From assembly GCF_039724765.1 (NCBI RefSeq), contig NZ_CP155731.1, forward strand, positions 62,001 to 126,000: a stretch of 64,000 bases of DNA, in the 5' to 3' direction. Below are positions 16,950-24,744 of this stretch, piece after piece. A model generated the notes under the pieces. That model had not been told where the DNA came from, did not search any database, and was given only the letters and a program-made list of their open reading frames with translations. Both the position numbers and the translations under genes were made by a program. The number at the start of each line of letters is the position of its first letter. Position 1 is the stretch's first letter. The DNA comes from Sagittula stellata E-37. GTDB taxonomy: Bacteria; Pseudomonadota; Alphaproteobacteria; Rhodobacterales; Rhodobacteraceae.

Positions 16950-17236
16950 CACATGTGCCCCACGTCTTCGGGAATGTCGTAGAAAGTCGGATGGCGGTAG
17001 ACCTTGCTTTCCGCCGGGTCGAACATTGGGCCTTTTTCCGACGGGCTCGACGCAGTGATCTGCGCCGACGGCACCACCCATATCGACACGCCCTCCTTGC
17101 GGCGGGTGTAGACGTCGCGGGCGTTGCGGATCGCCATCTCGGCATCCGGCGCGTGCAGGGAGCCCACGTGACGGTGGTTCAACCCATGCTGGCCCCGGAT
17201 GAAAACCTCCCAGAGCGGCCATTCTTTTCTGGTCAT
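16949..17236 (-). CDS. paaB: Phenylacetyl-CoA epoxidase subunit PaaB
   Basis: A 95-residue protein of exactly the usual PaaB size, with EWPLWEVFIRGQHGLNHRHV at the N-terminus, a family hallmark. PaaB bridges the PaaA/PaaC heterotetramers in the epoxidase. The ATG at 17236 is preceded by GGAGATG within GGGAGGAGATGAC. It sits between paaA (24-bp gap) and paaC (1-base overlap). Confidence 0.96.
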   Translation of the reverse strand: MTRKEWPLWEVFIRGQHGLNHRHVGSLHAPDAEMAIRNARDVYTRRKEGVSIWVVPSAQITASSPSEKGPMFDPAESKVYRHPTFYDIPEDVGHM

Positions 17237-17260
17237 GTCATCTCCTCCCAATCTGACCGA

Positions 17261-18247
17261 TCACTCGGCGGCCATCCGGCGCGCCGCGGCCTTGTCGGCA
17301 TAGGCGGTCAGTCCGTCGCGGAACCATTCGCCTTCGTCCCAGGCCTTTTGGCGTGCGCCGAGGCGTTCCTCGTTGCAGGGGCCGTTGCCCTTGATCACCT
17401 CGAAAAACTCGGACCAGTCCGGTTCGGCGAAATCGTAGCCGCCCTTGTCCTCGTTCCACTTGAGGGTCTCGTCAGGCACGGTCAGGCCGAGATATTCGGC
17501 TTGCGGCACCGTCTCGTCGACGAATTTCTGGCGCAACTCGTCATTGGTGTTCATCTTGATCTTCCAGGCCATCGACTGCGCCGAATGCACCGACTCCGCG
17601 TCGGAGGGGCCGAACATCATCAGCGCCGGGAACCAGAAGCGGTTGAGCGCGTCCTGCGCCATTTCCTTCTGCTCCGGGGTGCCGTTCGCCATTTTCATCA
17701 TGATCGCGTAGCCCTGCCGCTGGTGGAAGCTTTCCTCCTTGCAGATGCGGATCATCGCGCGGGAATACGGCCCGTATGAGGTGCGCTGAAGCGGCACCTG
17801 GTTCATGATCGCCGCGCCGTCAACCAGCCAGCCGACCGCGCCCATATCGGCCCAGGTCAGCGTGGGATAGTTGAAGATCGACGAATATTTCATGTTCCCC
17901 GACAACAGCTTTTCGGTCAGCTCGTCGCGGGTGACGCCCAGCGTCTCGGCGGCGGAATAAAGATAAAGCCCGTGTCCCGCCTCGTCCTGCACCTTGGCCA
18001 GCAGGATCGCCTTGCGCTCCAGCGTGGGGGCCCGGGTGATCCAGTTGCCCTCGGGCAGCTGGCCGACAATTTCGGAATGGGCGTGCTGGCCGATTTGACG
18101 GATCAGCGTCTTGCGGTAGCCCTCGGGCATCCACTCCTTGGGCTCGATCTTCTCGTTCCGGTCGACCCGCTCCTGAAAGGCGCGCTCCTCGGGGCTCATC
18201 TCATCAAGAGATTTCATGCCTTCCGACTTTACCATCTGTGCGTACAT
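17261..18247 (-). CDS. paaA: Phenylacetyl-CoA epoxidase catalytic subunit PaaA
   Basis: A 328-residue ferritin-like di-iron oxygenase subunit that epoxidises phenylacetyl-CoA across C1-C2 of the ring. The iron-binding motifs are present: Glu59 (HSEI), Glu89-x-x-His92 (DEAGH) and Glu172-x-x-His175 (EESFH). Length and N-terminus agree with the family. It is the first gene of the leftward paaABCDE operon. The 337 bp upstream contain a thiolase-gene scrap and a TetR-like dyad. PaaK (ligase) and the beta-oxidation genes paaFGHJ are not in the window, so the pathway must be completed elsewhere. Confidence 0.97.
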   Translation of the reverse strand: MYAQMVKSEGMKSLDEMSPEERAFQERVDRNEKIEPKEWMPEGYRKTLIRQIGQHAHSEIVGQLPEGNWITRAPTLERKAILLAKVQDEAGHGLYLYSAAETLGVTRDELTEKLLSGNMKYSSIFNYPTLTWADMGAVGWLVDGAAIMNQVPLQRTSYGPYSRAMIRICKEESFHQRQGYAIMMKMANGTPEQKEMAQDALNRFWFPALMMFGPSDAESVHSAQSMAWKIKMNTNDELRQKFVDETVPQAEYLGLTVPDETLKWNEDKGGYDFAEPDWSEFFEVIKGNGPCNEERLGARQKAWDEGEWFRDGLTAYADKAAARRMAAE

Positions 18248-18269
18248 GATCGTTCCTCCTGATGATACC

Positions 18270-18368
18270 TTAGGTCCGTTCCGGGATCATGGCGATCCCC
18301 TGCCCGACGCCCATACTTTTGGTGCACACGCCACGTCGGCCGCCGGTTCGCTGCACTTGAAGCACCCT
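18270..18368 (-). pseudogene. Remnant of an acetyl-CoA acyltransferase (PaaJ/PcaF-type thiolase) C-terminus
   Basis: On the minus strand the 32 codons before the TAA at 18270-18272 read QVQRTGGRRGVCTKSMGVGQ followed by GIAMIPERT. Thiolases of the 3-oxoadipyl-CoA type end with a very similar stretch: the active-site motif CxGxGQG, then I/V-A-x-x-x-ER-V. The active-site cysteine position reads Ser (KSMGVGQG instead of MCxGVGQG). Upstream codons show no match to the preceding conserved NxxGGAIALGHP region. It therefore looks like the decayed 3' end of a paaJ/pcaF gene that once lay before paaA. The comparison is from memory; a protein search would settle it. Confidence 0.6.
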
Positions 18369-18514
18369 GTTAAAGCCGGTCGAGCGCTCGCCTGCCAAGC
18401 AGGTACGCCATGGCGATGACCACATCCGCCAACCGGATGTGCGTGTTAAGGCGCAAATGAATGCCTTGGACATTCGCGTTTCCTCCCCGGCCGTTCAGCT
18501 CTTGCACAAAACCC

Positions 18515-18526
18515 GACCGCTCGGTC
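18515..18526. promoter_or_regulatory. GACCG-CT-CGGTC dyad upstream of paaA
   Basis: A perfect 5-bp dyad with a 2-bp spacer in the paaX-paaA intergenic region. TetR-family regulators of aryl- and acyl-CoA catabolism often use operators of this form. It may be the old operator for the lost thiolase gene, or a live site for paaA. Confidence 0.35.
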
Positions 18527-18584
18527 ATGTTTTAGCACTCAATGCAGCACGTGTTAAGAGGAAACATGGCGATCCGTGTAATGT

Positions 18585-19472
18585 TTAAACAAGGACCTCA
18601 GCCCGATCCCAGGCGGCGGCCTCGCTCTCCAACCTGGCCAAGCGCCGCTCCGTTTCGTCGGTTCGCGAGGACAAAGCACCGTTATCGTTGAGAAATGTTT
18701 CCCCGACAAATTCGTCGGCCATGGCGGACAGGCCAAGGTAGACGGTCACGAACAACCGCCGCGCCCGCTCTGCTGGCCAGTCGGTCGGGCAGGCCCCACG
18801 TGGCAGTCCCGGATCTTTCAGCGCAGCGTGACGGTAGTCGTGAACGAGTCGGAGCCGACGGGCCAACGCCTCTTCCGGCGAAAGGGACGACACAGTGCCC
18901 CGCCCGTCCAACAGGCTCTGGTGACGTTCGAGAAACGCCTCGTAAGCGCGCGCGACATCGTCGAGCGCCCATTTCTCCCGTGCCAAGGACCGAAGGTCGC
19001 CATGCGCACCGATCTGCTCCGCACGCATGAGAACGCCATCGACGGGCGCCACGTCGTCCCGGTTGGGCGCGATGGCGACCGTCGGCGACAGGCGCATCCA
19101 AGGAGGGGGAAGATCTCCCGCCCCGGTCAGGCTCAGCAGCCAATCCCTCGCATCTGGTGACGGCAGAAACAGCAGCCTGGCCGCTTCGCGAAATTCTTCG
19201 CGGGCGCTCTCGGACAAATGGTAATAACTCTTGCGGCCAATCCGTACACCCTCCAGGTTTCCCGAGGCCACGAGGCGTGAGACCGCGGTGCGCACCAGTG
19301 TCTCGTTCAGCCCGTGCCTGCCGCAACATTCGATCAAGGTGCCGATCCAGAGCGCACCGCCGCGCGGTTCGACCACATCGCCATAAATCGTCACTATGAA
19401 GGCAGGGGCGCGCGGCACATCGCGCAACAGCGTGTCCTGTATCGCTGTATGCTCTCCGGATAGAGTGTTCAT
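18585..19472 (-). CDS. paaX: PaaX-family phenylacetyl-CoA-responsive repressor
   Basis: A 295-residue protein with the PaaX layout. It has an N-terminal winged helix (about 25-100, with ALWIGTLIECCGRHGLNETLVRTAVSRL), a central linker, and a C-terminal PaaX domain with helical ends. PaaX represses paa operons and is released by phenylacetyl-CoA. It lies immediately upstream of paaA and points the same way, so it may be co-transcribed with the operon it controls. A 14-bp palindrome at 19592-19605 and an inverted repeat at 19538-19575 lie before its start. Confidence 0.92.
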   Translation of the reverse strand: MNTLSGEHTAIQDTLLRDVPRAPAFIVTIYGDVVEPRGGALWIGTLIECCGRHGLNETLVRTAVSRLVASGNLEGVRIGRKSYYHLSESAREEFREAARLLFLPSPDARDWLLSLTGAGDLPPPWMRLSPTVAIAPNRDDVAPVDGVLMRAEQIGAHGDLRSLAREKWALDDVARAYEAFLERHQSLLDGRGTVSSLSPEEALARRLRLVHDYRHAALKDPGLPRGACPTDWPAERARRLFVTVYLGLSAMADEFVGETFLNDNGALSSRTDETERRLARLESEAAAWDRAEVLV

Positions 19473-19537
19473 CGCTTGCTCCCACGGCCAACAAGTCTGC
19501 TCACAAGCAGACAGGACGCAGGGTATCGCAGCTTTTC

Positions 19538-19575
19538 CGGCACAACAAACGCGAAGCGTCTTTGTTTCTGTGCCG
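19538..19575. promoter_or_regulatory. 38-bp interrupted inverted repeat upstream of paaX
   Basis: CGGCACA (19538-19544) pairs with TGTGCCG (19569-19575). Inner ACAAA/TTTGT and CGC/GCG blocks extend the symmetry. It lies 66-103 bp before the paaX start, where an autoregulatory operator or an RNA hairpin in the leader could be. Confidence 0.35.
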
Positions 19576-19591
19576 CTTTTGCCGTCTTTTG

Positions 19592-19605
19592 TCCGAACGT
19601 TCGGA
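19592..19605. promoter_or_regulatory. 14-bp perfect palindrome upstream of paaX
   Basis: TCCGAACGTTCGGA is a perfect palindrome 120 bp before the paaX start codon, suited to a dimeric repressor such as a TetR-type protein or PaaX. Confidence 0.35.
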
Positions 19606-19750
19606 TCGACTGGCGCACGTGTCCACCATTTGCGAAGCTGGACGTGAGATCCGATTGCGGCCTGTCGGTCAAGCTGGGCACGAACTTTGCCGCCCTCTTC
19701 GCGGCGAGTGTCGAATGCCCCCGGGCGTGCCGTTGAAATGACGGCAAGCA

Positions 19751-19807
19751 GGGAGCTCTGCCCCCGCTCCTTCGGAGCCCCCCGAGGTATTTGCCACCAA
19801 GATGAAG
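19751..19807 (-). repeat. Rhodobacteraceae-type terminator-associated repeat after catB
   Basis: Read on the minus strand, downstream of the catB stop, the order is: CTTCATCTTGG, a CAAATACCTCGGGGGG block, a GCTCC-GAA-GGAGC hairpin, and a GGGGGCAGAGCTCC tail. I recall closely similar elements at gene 3' ends in many Rhodobacteraceae genomes. Only one copy is in this window. Termination of catA-catB transcription is the likely role. Confidence 0.5.
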
Positions 19808-19835
19808 AGGCAGGAGCTGCGCTTGCGCTGGTGGG

Positions 19836-21008
19836 TCAGTGCTTGCGGGTGGCCGCGTCGAGCGCGTCGGTGTCGACGGTGATGCCAAGGCCCGGGCCTT
19901 TGGGTGTCTCGATGTGGAAGTCGCGGTAGGCGATGCCGCTGGCGGTCAGGTCGCGCTGCAGGATCGAAGGACCGAAGTGTTCGCAGCCCCATTCCAGCGC
20001 GGGCAGGGTGGCGAAGACGGCAAGGTGGGCCGCGGCACCGATGCCGGATTCGAGCAGGCATCCGCCGTAAAGTTCCAGCCCGAAGGCGCCGGCGACGGCG
20101 GCAGCGCGCTTCATCTCCTGCAGGCCGCCGGATTTCACCAGCTTGAGCGAGTAGACGGAGCCTGTTGCGGCCACGGCGTTCTGCACGAGGTCCTGCGTGG
20201 AAAAGGCGGCCTCGTCGGTCATGATCGGGATCGGGCTGCGCTGCGCTACACGGGCGGTGGCGTGCAGAAGGCCGGGCTTCAGCGGCTGTTCGATCAGCGC
20301 GATACCCATCTCGGCGAGTTCCGGCACGTATCTTATGAACGTGGCCTCCGACCATCCCTGGTTGATGTCGACGACCATTTCGGTGCCTGCGGGCATGGCC
20401 GACATGATGCGGCGCAGGCGGATCATGTCCTCGCGCGGCTCATGGAAGCCCAGCTTGATCTTGAAGCGGCGGTGCAGGCGGGCATCGAGCTTGGCCTTCG
20501 CCTCTTCGATCTCCTGCTCGGCGTCTCCGGAGGCGAGGGCCCAGAGCACTTCGATCCGGTCGCGGACGGCGCCGCCGAGGAAGGCGGTGGCAGGCAGGTC
20601 GAGTGCCTTGCCCGCAGCGTCGTAGAGCGCCCCCTCGACAGCGGCACGGGCGGAGGTGTTGCGGCTGACCGCCTTCTTCATCTTCAGCGCGTTCAGTTCG
20701 AAGTCGAGCGCGGAGCCATCCAGCAGAGCGGGGGCCAGGTAGGTGTCGATGTTGGCCTTGATCGCTTCCACGCTTTCCTCGGACCAGCGCGGGCCGCCCA
20801 GGGTGCTGGCTTCGCCGTAGCCCGTCGTGCCGTCGGCCAGCATCGCCTCGACGATGACAAAGGACTGATGGGTGAGTTCGGTGTTCGACAGCTTGTGTCG
20901 CCGGGTCGTGACGCAGTCGACGATGCGCGTCCGGATCGCCTTGATGGCGGTGCCGCGGACGGTCGCGCCGCCAAGGTCTACCACCGCTGCCGTGCGGGAT
21001 GCGCTCAT
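19836..21008 (-). CDS. catB: Muconate cycloisomerase
   Basis: A 390-residue enolase-superfamily enzyme of the muconate-lactonising group. The catalytic lysine pair is Lys183-x-Lys185 (FKIKLG). The metal ligands are Asp214 (VVDINQGW), Glu240 (IEQPL) and Asp265 (TDEAAF), and the second-barrel-side base is Lys289. It converts cis,cis-muconate to muconolactone. The first 20 residues are an unusual extension before the family start; a start at Met57 would remove the capping domain and is excluded. It follows catA in the same direction (94-bp gap). A chloromuconate or other substituted-muconate preference cannot be excluded. Confidence 0.85.
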   Translation of the reverse strand: MSASRTAAVVDLGGATVRGTAIKAIRTRIVDCVTTRRHKLSNTELTHQSFVIVEAMLADGTTGYGEASTLGGPRWSEESVEAIKANIDTYLAPALLDGSALDFELNALKMKKAVSRNTSARAAVEGALYDAAGKALDLPATAFLGGAVRDRIEVLWALASGDAEQEIEEAKAKLDARLHRRFKIKLGFHEPREDMIRLRRIMSAMPAGTEMVVDINQGWSEATFIRYVPELAEMGIALIEQPLKPGLLHATARVAQRSPIPIMTDEAAFSTQDLVQNAVAATGSVYSLKLVKSGGLQEMKRAAAVAGAFGLELYGGCLLESGIGAAAHLAVFATLPALEWGCEHFGPSILQRDLTASGIAYRDFHIETPKGPGLGITVDTDALDAATRKH

Positions 21009-21102
21009 GTCCGGGGTCCTGTCGTCGTCGGTGAGTTGAATGGGGGATTGCAGTCGGAAATGGCCCGCGCGACGACGGTTGACCGCCGCGCGGGGGAAGG
21101 CG

Positions 21103-21972
21103 TCACTCGGCAGCCATGGCCAGTTTCTGGTCGGCCATCACAAAGTCGAACTGCACGTAGAGGTCCGTGTCATGCCCGGCGTCCGCCTTGCGGAATTCGC
21201 CGATCAGGTTCTCTTTCACGGCGAACACGGAGTCGTTGTCGAGGTAGTCGGAGGAGGCATCATAGATCTGCGACACGAGCGGACGGTAACCCTCCTTGCT
21301 GACCCAGAAGTGGATGTGGCCCGGGCGCATGGTGTGGTGGCCCATGTAAGCGATCATCTCGCCCGCGGTCCAATCAGAGGGGATCGGGTAAGGCACGGGA
21401 CGGATCGCACGGCAGGCGTAATAGCCGTTTTCGTCTGTCTCGAAGCGGCCACGCAGGTTGTAGTCCGGCTGATCCGGGTCGTGGTTCTCATAAAGACCGT
21501 TCGGCGCGTCTTCCCAGATGTCGATGATCGCGCCGGCGATCGGGCTGCCGGAGGCGTCCTTGACGTAGCCCTCGATGAAGACCGTTTCCTCGTTGTCGAA
21601 ATGCTTCTGCACGATGGAGGCGCCATGCGGCAGGACCGGAGCGTTCTCGCGGAAGAAGGGGCCAAGCACGGTGCCGGTGGTTTCGCCGTTGGGCGTGGGG
21701 TTCGACAGCATGTCGCACAGCACCTCCACGCCGAGGATGTCGCCCAGCAGGATGAACTCCTGCCGCTTGTCGGAGCACACGGCACCGGCGCGGGCGAGGA
21801 AGTCGCAGGCCTGCATGAATTCGCCGTGCGTCAGGTTCACTTCCTTGCAGAAGCCGTGCAGGTGCTTGACCAGTGCGGTCATGATTTCCTTCTGGCGGGC
21901 GGGAATGTCGCTGCTGGCACCGATGGCGTCTACAACGACGTCGGTGACGTTCTCTACGGTCACGTTGCGCAT
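21103..21972 (-). CDS. catA: Catechol/hydroxyquinol 1,2-dioxygenase (intradiol)
   Basis: A 289-residue intradiol dioxygenase with iron ligands Tyr161 (GLYENHD), Tyr195 (PVPYPIP), His219 and His221 (RPGHIHF). It cleaves catechol, or a hydroxylated or halogenated catechol, to the matching muconate. The neighbouring cycloisomerase argues for catechol-type cleavage. Its N-terminal half (CSDKRQEFILLGD at 66-78) closely resembles the dioxygenase at 6459-7304, so it is probably from the same subgroup and the catA name is tentative. The ATG at 21972 is preceded by GGAGGAGGACC. A divergent two-gene operon lies upstream. Confidence 0.82.
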   Translation of the reverse strand: MRNVTVENVTDVVVDAIGASSDIPARQKEIMTALVKHLHGFCKEVNLTHGEFMQACDFLARAGAVCSDKRQEFILLGDILGVEVLCDMLSNPTPNGETTGTVLGPFFRENAPVLPHGASIVQKHFDNEETVFIEGYVKDASGSPIAGAIIDIWEDAPNGLYENHDPDQPDYNLRGRFETDENGYYACRAIRPVPYPIPSDWTAGEMIAYMGHHTMRPGHIHFWVSKEGYRPLVSQIYDASSDYLDNDSVFAVKENLIGEFRKADAGHDTDLYVQFDFVMADQKLAMAAE

Positions 21973-22220
21973 TGGGGTCCTCCTCCTCTTGCGTCTTTCG
22001 GAGCGGCGGTGTGCCGGGGTATCTCGTTGGGCGAATGTGCACTCTGGCCGGGCGTCGGGGAAGCCGGCAGCCGGGTATCGGGCGATATCGAAAAGGTCTT
22101 GGGCCTGTCGCATTGGCGGGTATCGCGTCATACCTTTCGGCTGTCCGTCCTTCGCGTCATTCTGCGCGCGACCGAACGCGAACCGGACAGGCCCCGTCGG
22201 AGCCGGACAGAGGAGAAACC

Positions 22221-22595
22221 ATGCACGAAACGCTGGCACGGATCAGGGCAGAGCTTGAGCGCAGCCCGCACCTTCATCGCCTGGGCGCCCTGTTTTCGGA
22301 AACCGTCCTGCTGAAGGTCAACGGGCAGGAGTATTACCTGGTGTTCGAGAAGGGCCGCATCGACCGCATCGTTGAAGGACCGTCGAAGAAGACGCCTTAT
22401 CGCTTCGGCTTTCTGACGGATACGGAGGCGCTGAGCGCCTTCTGGACCGCGCGGCCCGCGCCGGGATTCCACGACATCTTTGCCATGGTGAAGATCGGCC
22501 GGGCGGAGATCGTCGGCGATATGCTCTGCCTCGTGAAGAACCTGCGCTTCTTCAAGGAGGTCCTGGCCCTCGGACGTGAAGGAGTTCCGGCATGA
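22221..22595 (+). CDS. Small SCP2-like protein of unknown function
   Basis: A 124-residue protein I cannot name. Its pattern resembles a sterol-carrier-protein-2-like fold. A strand pair LLKVNGQEYYLVFEKGRI (residues 33-50) leads to a polar turn and RFGFLTDTEALSAFW. A second module follows with MVKIGRAEIVGDMLCLVKNL (about 90-109), where SCP2 proteins carry a conserved G-x-I-x-G-D. SCP2 folds bind hydrophobic ligands. The start has GAGGAG at 22211-22216. It overlaps the alpha/beta hydrolase by 4 bp and is divergent from catA, so it probably works on a ring-cleavage product or its ligand. It could fill a missing step such as muconolactone isomerisation, but nothing in the sequence proves this. 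Confidence 0.7.
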   Translation: MHETLARIRAELERSPHLHRLGALFSETVLLKVNGQEYYLVFEKGRIDRIVEGPSKKTPYRFGFLTDTEALSAFWTARPAPGFHDIFAMVKIGRAEIVGDMLCLVKNLRFFKEVLALGREGVPA

Positions 22596-23449
22596 TTGAG
22601 CCGATTTGCGGACGCTACGTGACGGTGGAGATCGCGGGCCGGAACCAGCGCATCTATTTCGAGGAAGCGGGCCAGGGGCAGCCGGTGCTGTGCCTGCACA
22701 CCGCCGGGTCGGACACGCGCCAGTGGCGGCACATCCTGAACGATGCGGAGATCACCGCGTCGCACCGAATCATCGCCTTCGACATGCCGTGGCACGGCAA
22801 GTCACTGCCACCCGAAGGCTTCCAGACCGAGGAATACCTGCTGACGACCGAGGTCTACATGCAGACCGTTCTTGCGGTGGCGAAGGCGCTGGAGCTGGAG
22901 AAGCCGGTGCTGGCGGGGGTGTCGATGGGCGGGCGGATCGCACTGCAACTGGCGGTGCACCACCCGGAGACCTTCTCGGCCTTCCTGGCCATCGAGGCGT
23001 CGGATTTCCAGCCGGCCTGGTACGACATCGACTGGTTCCACCGCCCCGACGCAGATGGCGGAGAGATGGGCGCGGCGCTGGTGTCGACCAATATTTCCCC
23101 GTATGCGCCGCTGGCGGAGCGCTGGAACACCTTGTGGATGTTCATGCAGTCAGGCCCGGGAGTCTTCCGGGGCGACCTGTCCTTCTACACCCAGGACGAC
23201 AGTCTGGTGGGGCAGTTGCACCGGATCGACACGACGCGGACGCCGGTGCATTTCATCGTCGGAGCCTATGACTTCACCTGCACGCCGGAGGATGCGAAGC
23301 GCACCGCCGACCAGATCCCGGGGGCAACGCTTTCCGTGATGGAAGAAGTGGGGCATTTCCCGATGAGCGAGCACCCGGATGGCTTTCGCCCGTTCTTTAT
23401 CGATGGGCTGGCGCGCGTGGCGGGCGAACGGGCAGCCGCTGCGGAGTAG
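22592..23449 (+). CDS. Alpha/beta hydrolase, candidate ring-cleavage product or enol-lactone hydrolase
   Basis: A 285-residue alpha/beta hydrolase with nucleophile Ser111 (GVSMGG), Asp227 (GAYDFTC) and His255 (EVGHFPM) as the triad and an HTAGS oxyanion loop near 36-40. The length fits 3-oxoadipate enol-lactonases and meta-cleavage hydrolases. Next to catA and catB, an enol-lactonase (CatD/PcaD role) is the simplest inference. It is translationally coupled to the SCP2-like gene (ATGA at 22592-22595) and followed by a good terminator at 23481-23507. Confidence 0.85.
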   Translation: MIEPICGRYVTVEIAGRNQRIYFEEAGQGQPVLCLHTAGSDTRQWRHILNDAEITASHRIIAFDMPWHGKSLPPEGFQTEEYLLTTEVYMQTVLAVAKALELEKPVLAGVSMGGRIALQLAVHHPETFSAFLAIEASDFQPAWYDIDWFHRPDADGGEMGAALVSTNISPYAPLAERWNTLWMFMQSGPGVFRGDLSFYTQDDSLVGQLHRIDTTRTPVHFIVGAYDFTCTPEDAKRTADQIPGATLSVMEEVGHFPMSEHPDGFRPFFIDGLARVAGERAAAAE

Positions 23450-23480
23450 ACGGACGACAGCCCTACGCGCCCTGCGCGAG

Positions 23481-23507
23481 AGCGGCCCGCTTTTGGGGCC
23501 GCTTTTT
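23481..23507 (+). terminator. Intrinsic terminator after the alpha/beta hydrolase
   Basis: AGCGGCC (23481-23487) and GGCCGCT (23497-23503) form a 7-bp stem with a 9-nt loop followed by TTTT. It ends the rightward SCP2-hydrolase operon. Confidence 0.85.
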
Positions 23508-23588
23508 CGTTGGAGCCTTGGGGACGTGGCATGACGCCGTTGCCATCGTGCGCGCTGCGGGGTTACCGATCGGCGCGCACGGCAAGCG

Positions 23589-24074
23589 TCAATCGGCCAG
23601 ACCGCCGAACTTGCCGCCATGAAAAAGGAGAGGGCGGGCCTCCGTCGCGCGTTCAAGCCGCGTCACCTGCCCGATGAACAGCACGTGATCCCCGGCTTCC
23701 ACGTCCTGCGCCACGTCGCACACGAACACCGACGCGGCGCCCGGCACAACCGGCATGCCATCCGTTTCGACGAACGGGTCGGCGTGGTCCGGGTCGAAGC
23801 GCCCGGCGAAGTGCATGGCCAGCTTTTCCATCTCGTCGGAGAGGATGCTGACGGCATAGCGGCCAGAGGCGCGCACCTTGTCCAGAAGCCTGCACTTTCG
23901 GTCCAGCGATATGGCGATCATCGGCGGGTCCAGCGACACCGACATGAAGGCGTTGGCGGTCATGCCGTGGTCGCCATCGGCAGTACGGGTGGAAATCACC
24001 GTCACGCCGGTGGCGAAGGCGCCGCAGGCGTCGCGCAGTTCGCGGGGGTCGATGTGATCGAAGCGCACATTCAT
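23589..24074 (-). CDS. Flavin reductase of a two-component monooxygenase (HpaC family)
   Basis: A 161-residue flavin reductase-domain protein. The family start GAFATGVTVIST (residues 18-29) and GMTANAFMSVSLDPPMIAIS (37-56) are clear; the latter contacts the flavin. It would reduce FAD with NADH and hand FADH2 to the oxygenase encoded at the head of the same operon. The start codon overlaps the stop of the FAD synthetase-like gene (ATGA), so synthesis of the two is coupled. Confidence 0.9.
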   Translation of the reverse strand: MNVRFDHIDPRELRDACGAFATGVTVISTRTADGDHGMTANAFMSVSLDPPMIAISLDRKCRLLDKVRASGRYAVSILSDEMEKLAMHFAGRFDPDHADPFVETDGMPVVPGAASVFVCDVAQDVEAGDHVLFIGQVTRLERATEARPLLFHGGKFGGLAD

Positions 24075-24685
24075 GGCGTCGTCTCCTCGAATCTGAGGTC
24101 TTGGGTCAGCATCCGCCCGGTCAGAAAGGCGGCGCTCTCGAAAGGGCCTTGCAGGGCGCGGGCCTCTGTCAGTCTCCCGCTTGCACGTAGGGCGCGAATG
24201 CGCGTGGACGAGACGGTCTCACCCGCTGCGCAGATCACCGGTTGCGCAATGTTAACCTTGAAATGGTGCGACAATAGGGCGGTGTCGCCGGATTGCCGGT
24301 GGCCGAACCTGAAGTCCGCACCGACGTGTATTGTCCGGGGGTTGAGCCGGGCGAGATCGCTCAGGAACCTGTCGGCGCTTCGACCCGCATAGAGACGGTC
24401 GAAGCGGGCGACCACGATCATGTCGGGGCCGAGCCGGGCAATGCGTGCCAGCTTTTCCTCCAGCGGGCAAAGCTGCGCGGCGCGACCGAAGACGACCTTG
24501 GGCGGCGGATCGAATGTCCAGACGACAGAGGCCGTCTGCGCCGCCCGTGCCTCGGCCACGGCGCCGCGGATCAGCGCCTGGTGCCCGCGATGGACGCCGT
24601 CGAAGGCGCCAATGGCCATGACGCAGGCGGGCAGAGCCGCCTGCTCGTCTGTCACGATGCGTGTCTGTGCTGCCTGGAAATCCAT
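24071..24685 (-). CDS. Stand-alone FAD synthetase (RibF N-terminal) domain
   Basis: A 204-residue protein equal to the N-terminal adenylyltransferase half of bifunctional RibF. The nucleotide-binding motif GAFDGVHRGH is at 26-35, with HVGADFRFGHRQSGD near 141-155 and the family's SSTRIRALRASG near 170. The C-terminal riboflavin kinase domain is absent; RibF is normally about 310 residues. It should form FAD from FMN and ATP. Its position between the HpaB-type oxygenase and the flavin reductase suggests a dedicated FAD supply for that enzyme pair. A housekeeping ribF presumably exists elsewhere. Confidence 0.82.
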   Translation of the reverse strand: MDFQAAQTRIVTDEQAALPACVMAIGAFDGVHRGHQALIRGAVAEARAAQTASVVWTFDPPPKVVFGRAAQLCPLEEKLARIARLGPDMIVVARFDRLYAGRSADRFLSDLARLNPRTIHVGADFRFGHRQSGDTALLSHHFKVNIAQPVICAAGETVSSTRIRALRASGRLTEARALQGPFESAAFLTGRMLTQDLRFEETTP

Positions 24686-24744
24686 GATGCCCCCTTTCCG
24701 GCCAAGTGCGGCCCGCCAGGTTCGGCGGACCGCGCCCGGGAGGA

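Larger units (their letters stand above)
18248..18584. other. Intergenic region paaX-paaA (337 bp)
   Basis: No complete gene is visible. The region holds the thiolase C-terminal remnant (18270-18368) and a 12-bp dyad (18515-18526). The paaA ribosome-binding sequence AGGAGG is just before the start codon. The paaABCDE promoter must lie here or upstream of paaX. Confidence 0.6.
19473..19835. other. Intergenic region catB-paaX (363 bp)
   Basis: No convincing gene on either strand. It contains a terminator-like repeat after catB (19751-19807) and two dyads before paaX. The composition is less GC-biased at codon third positions than in the flanking genes. Confidence 0.6.
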
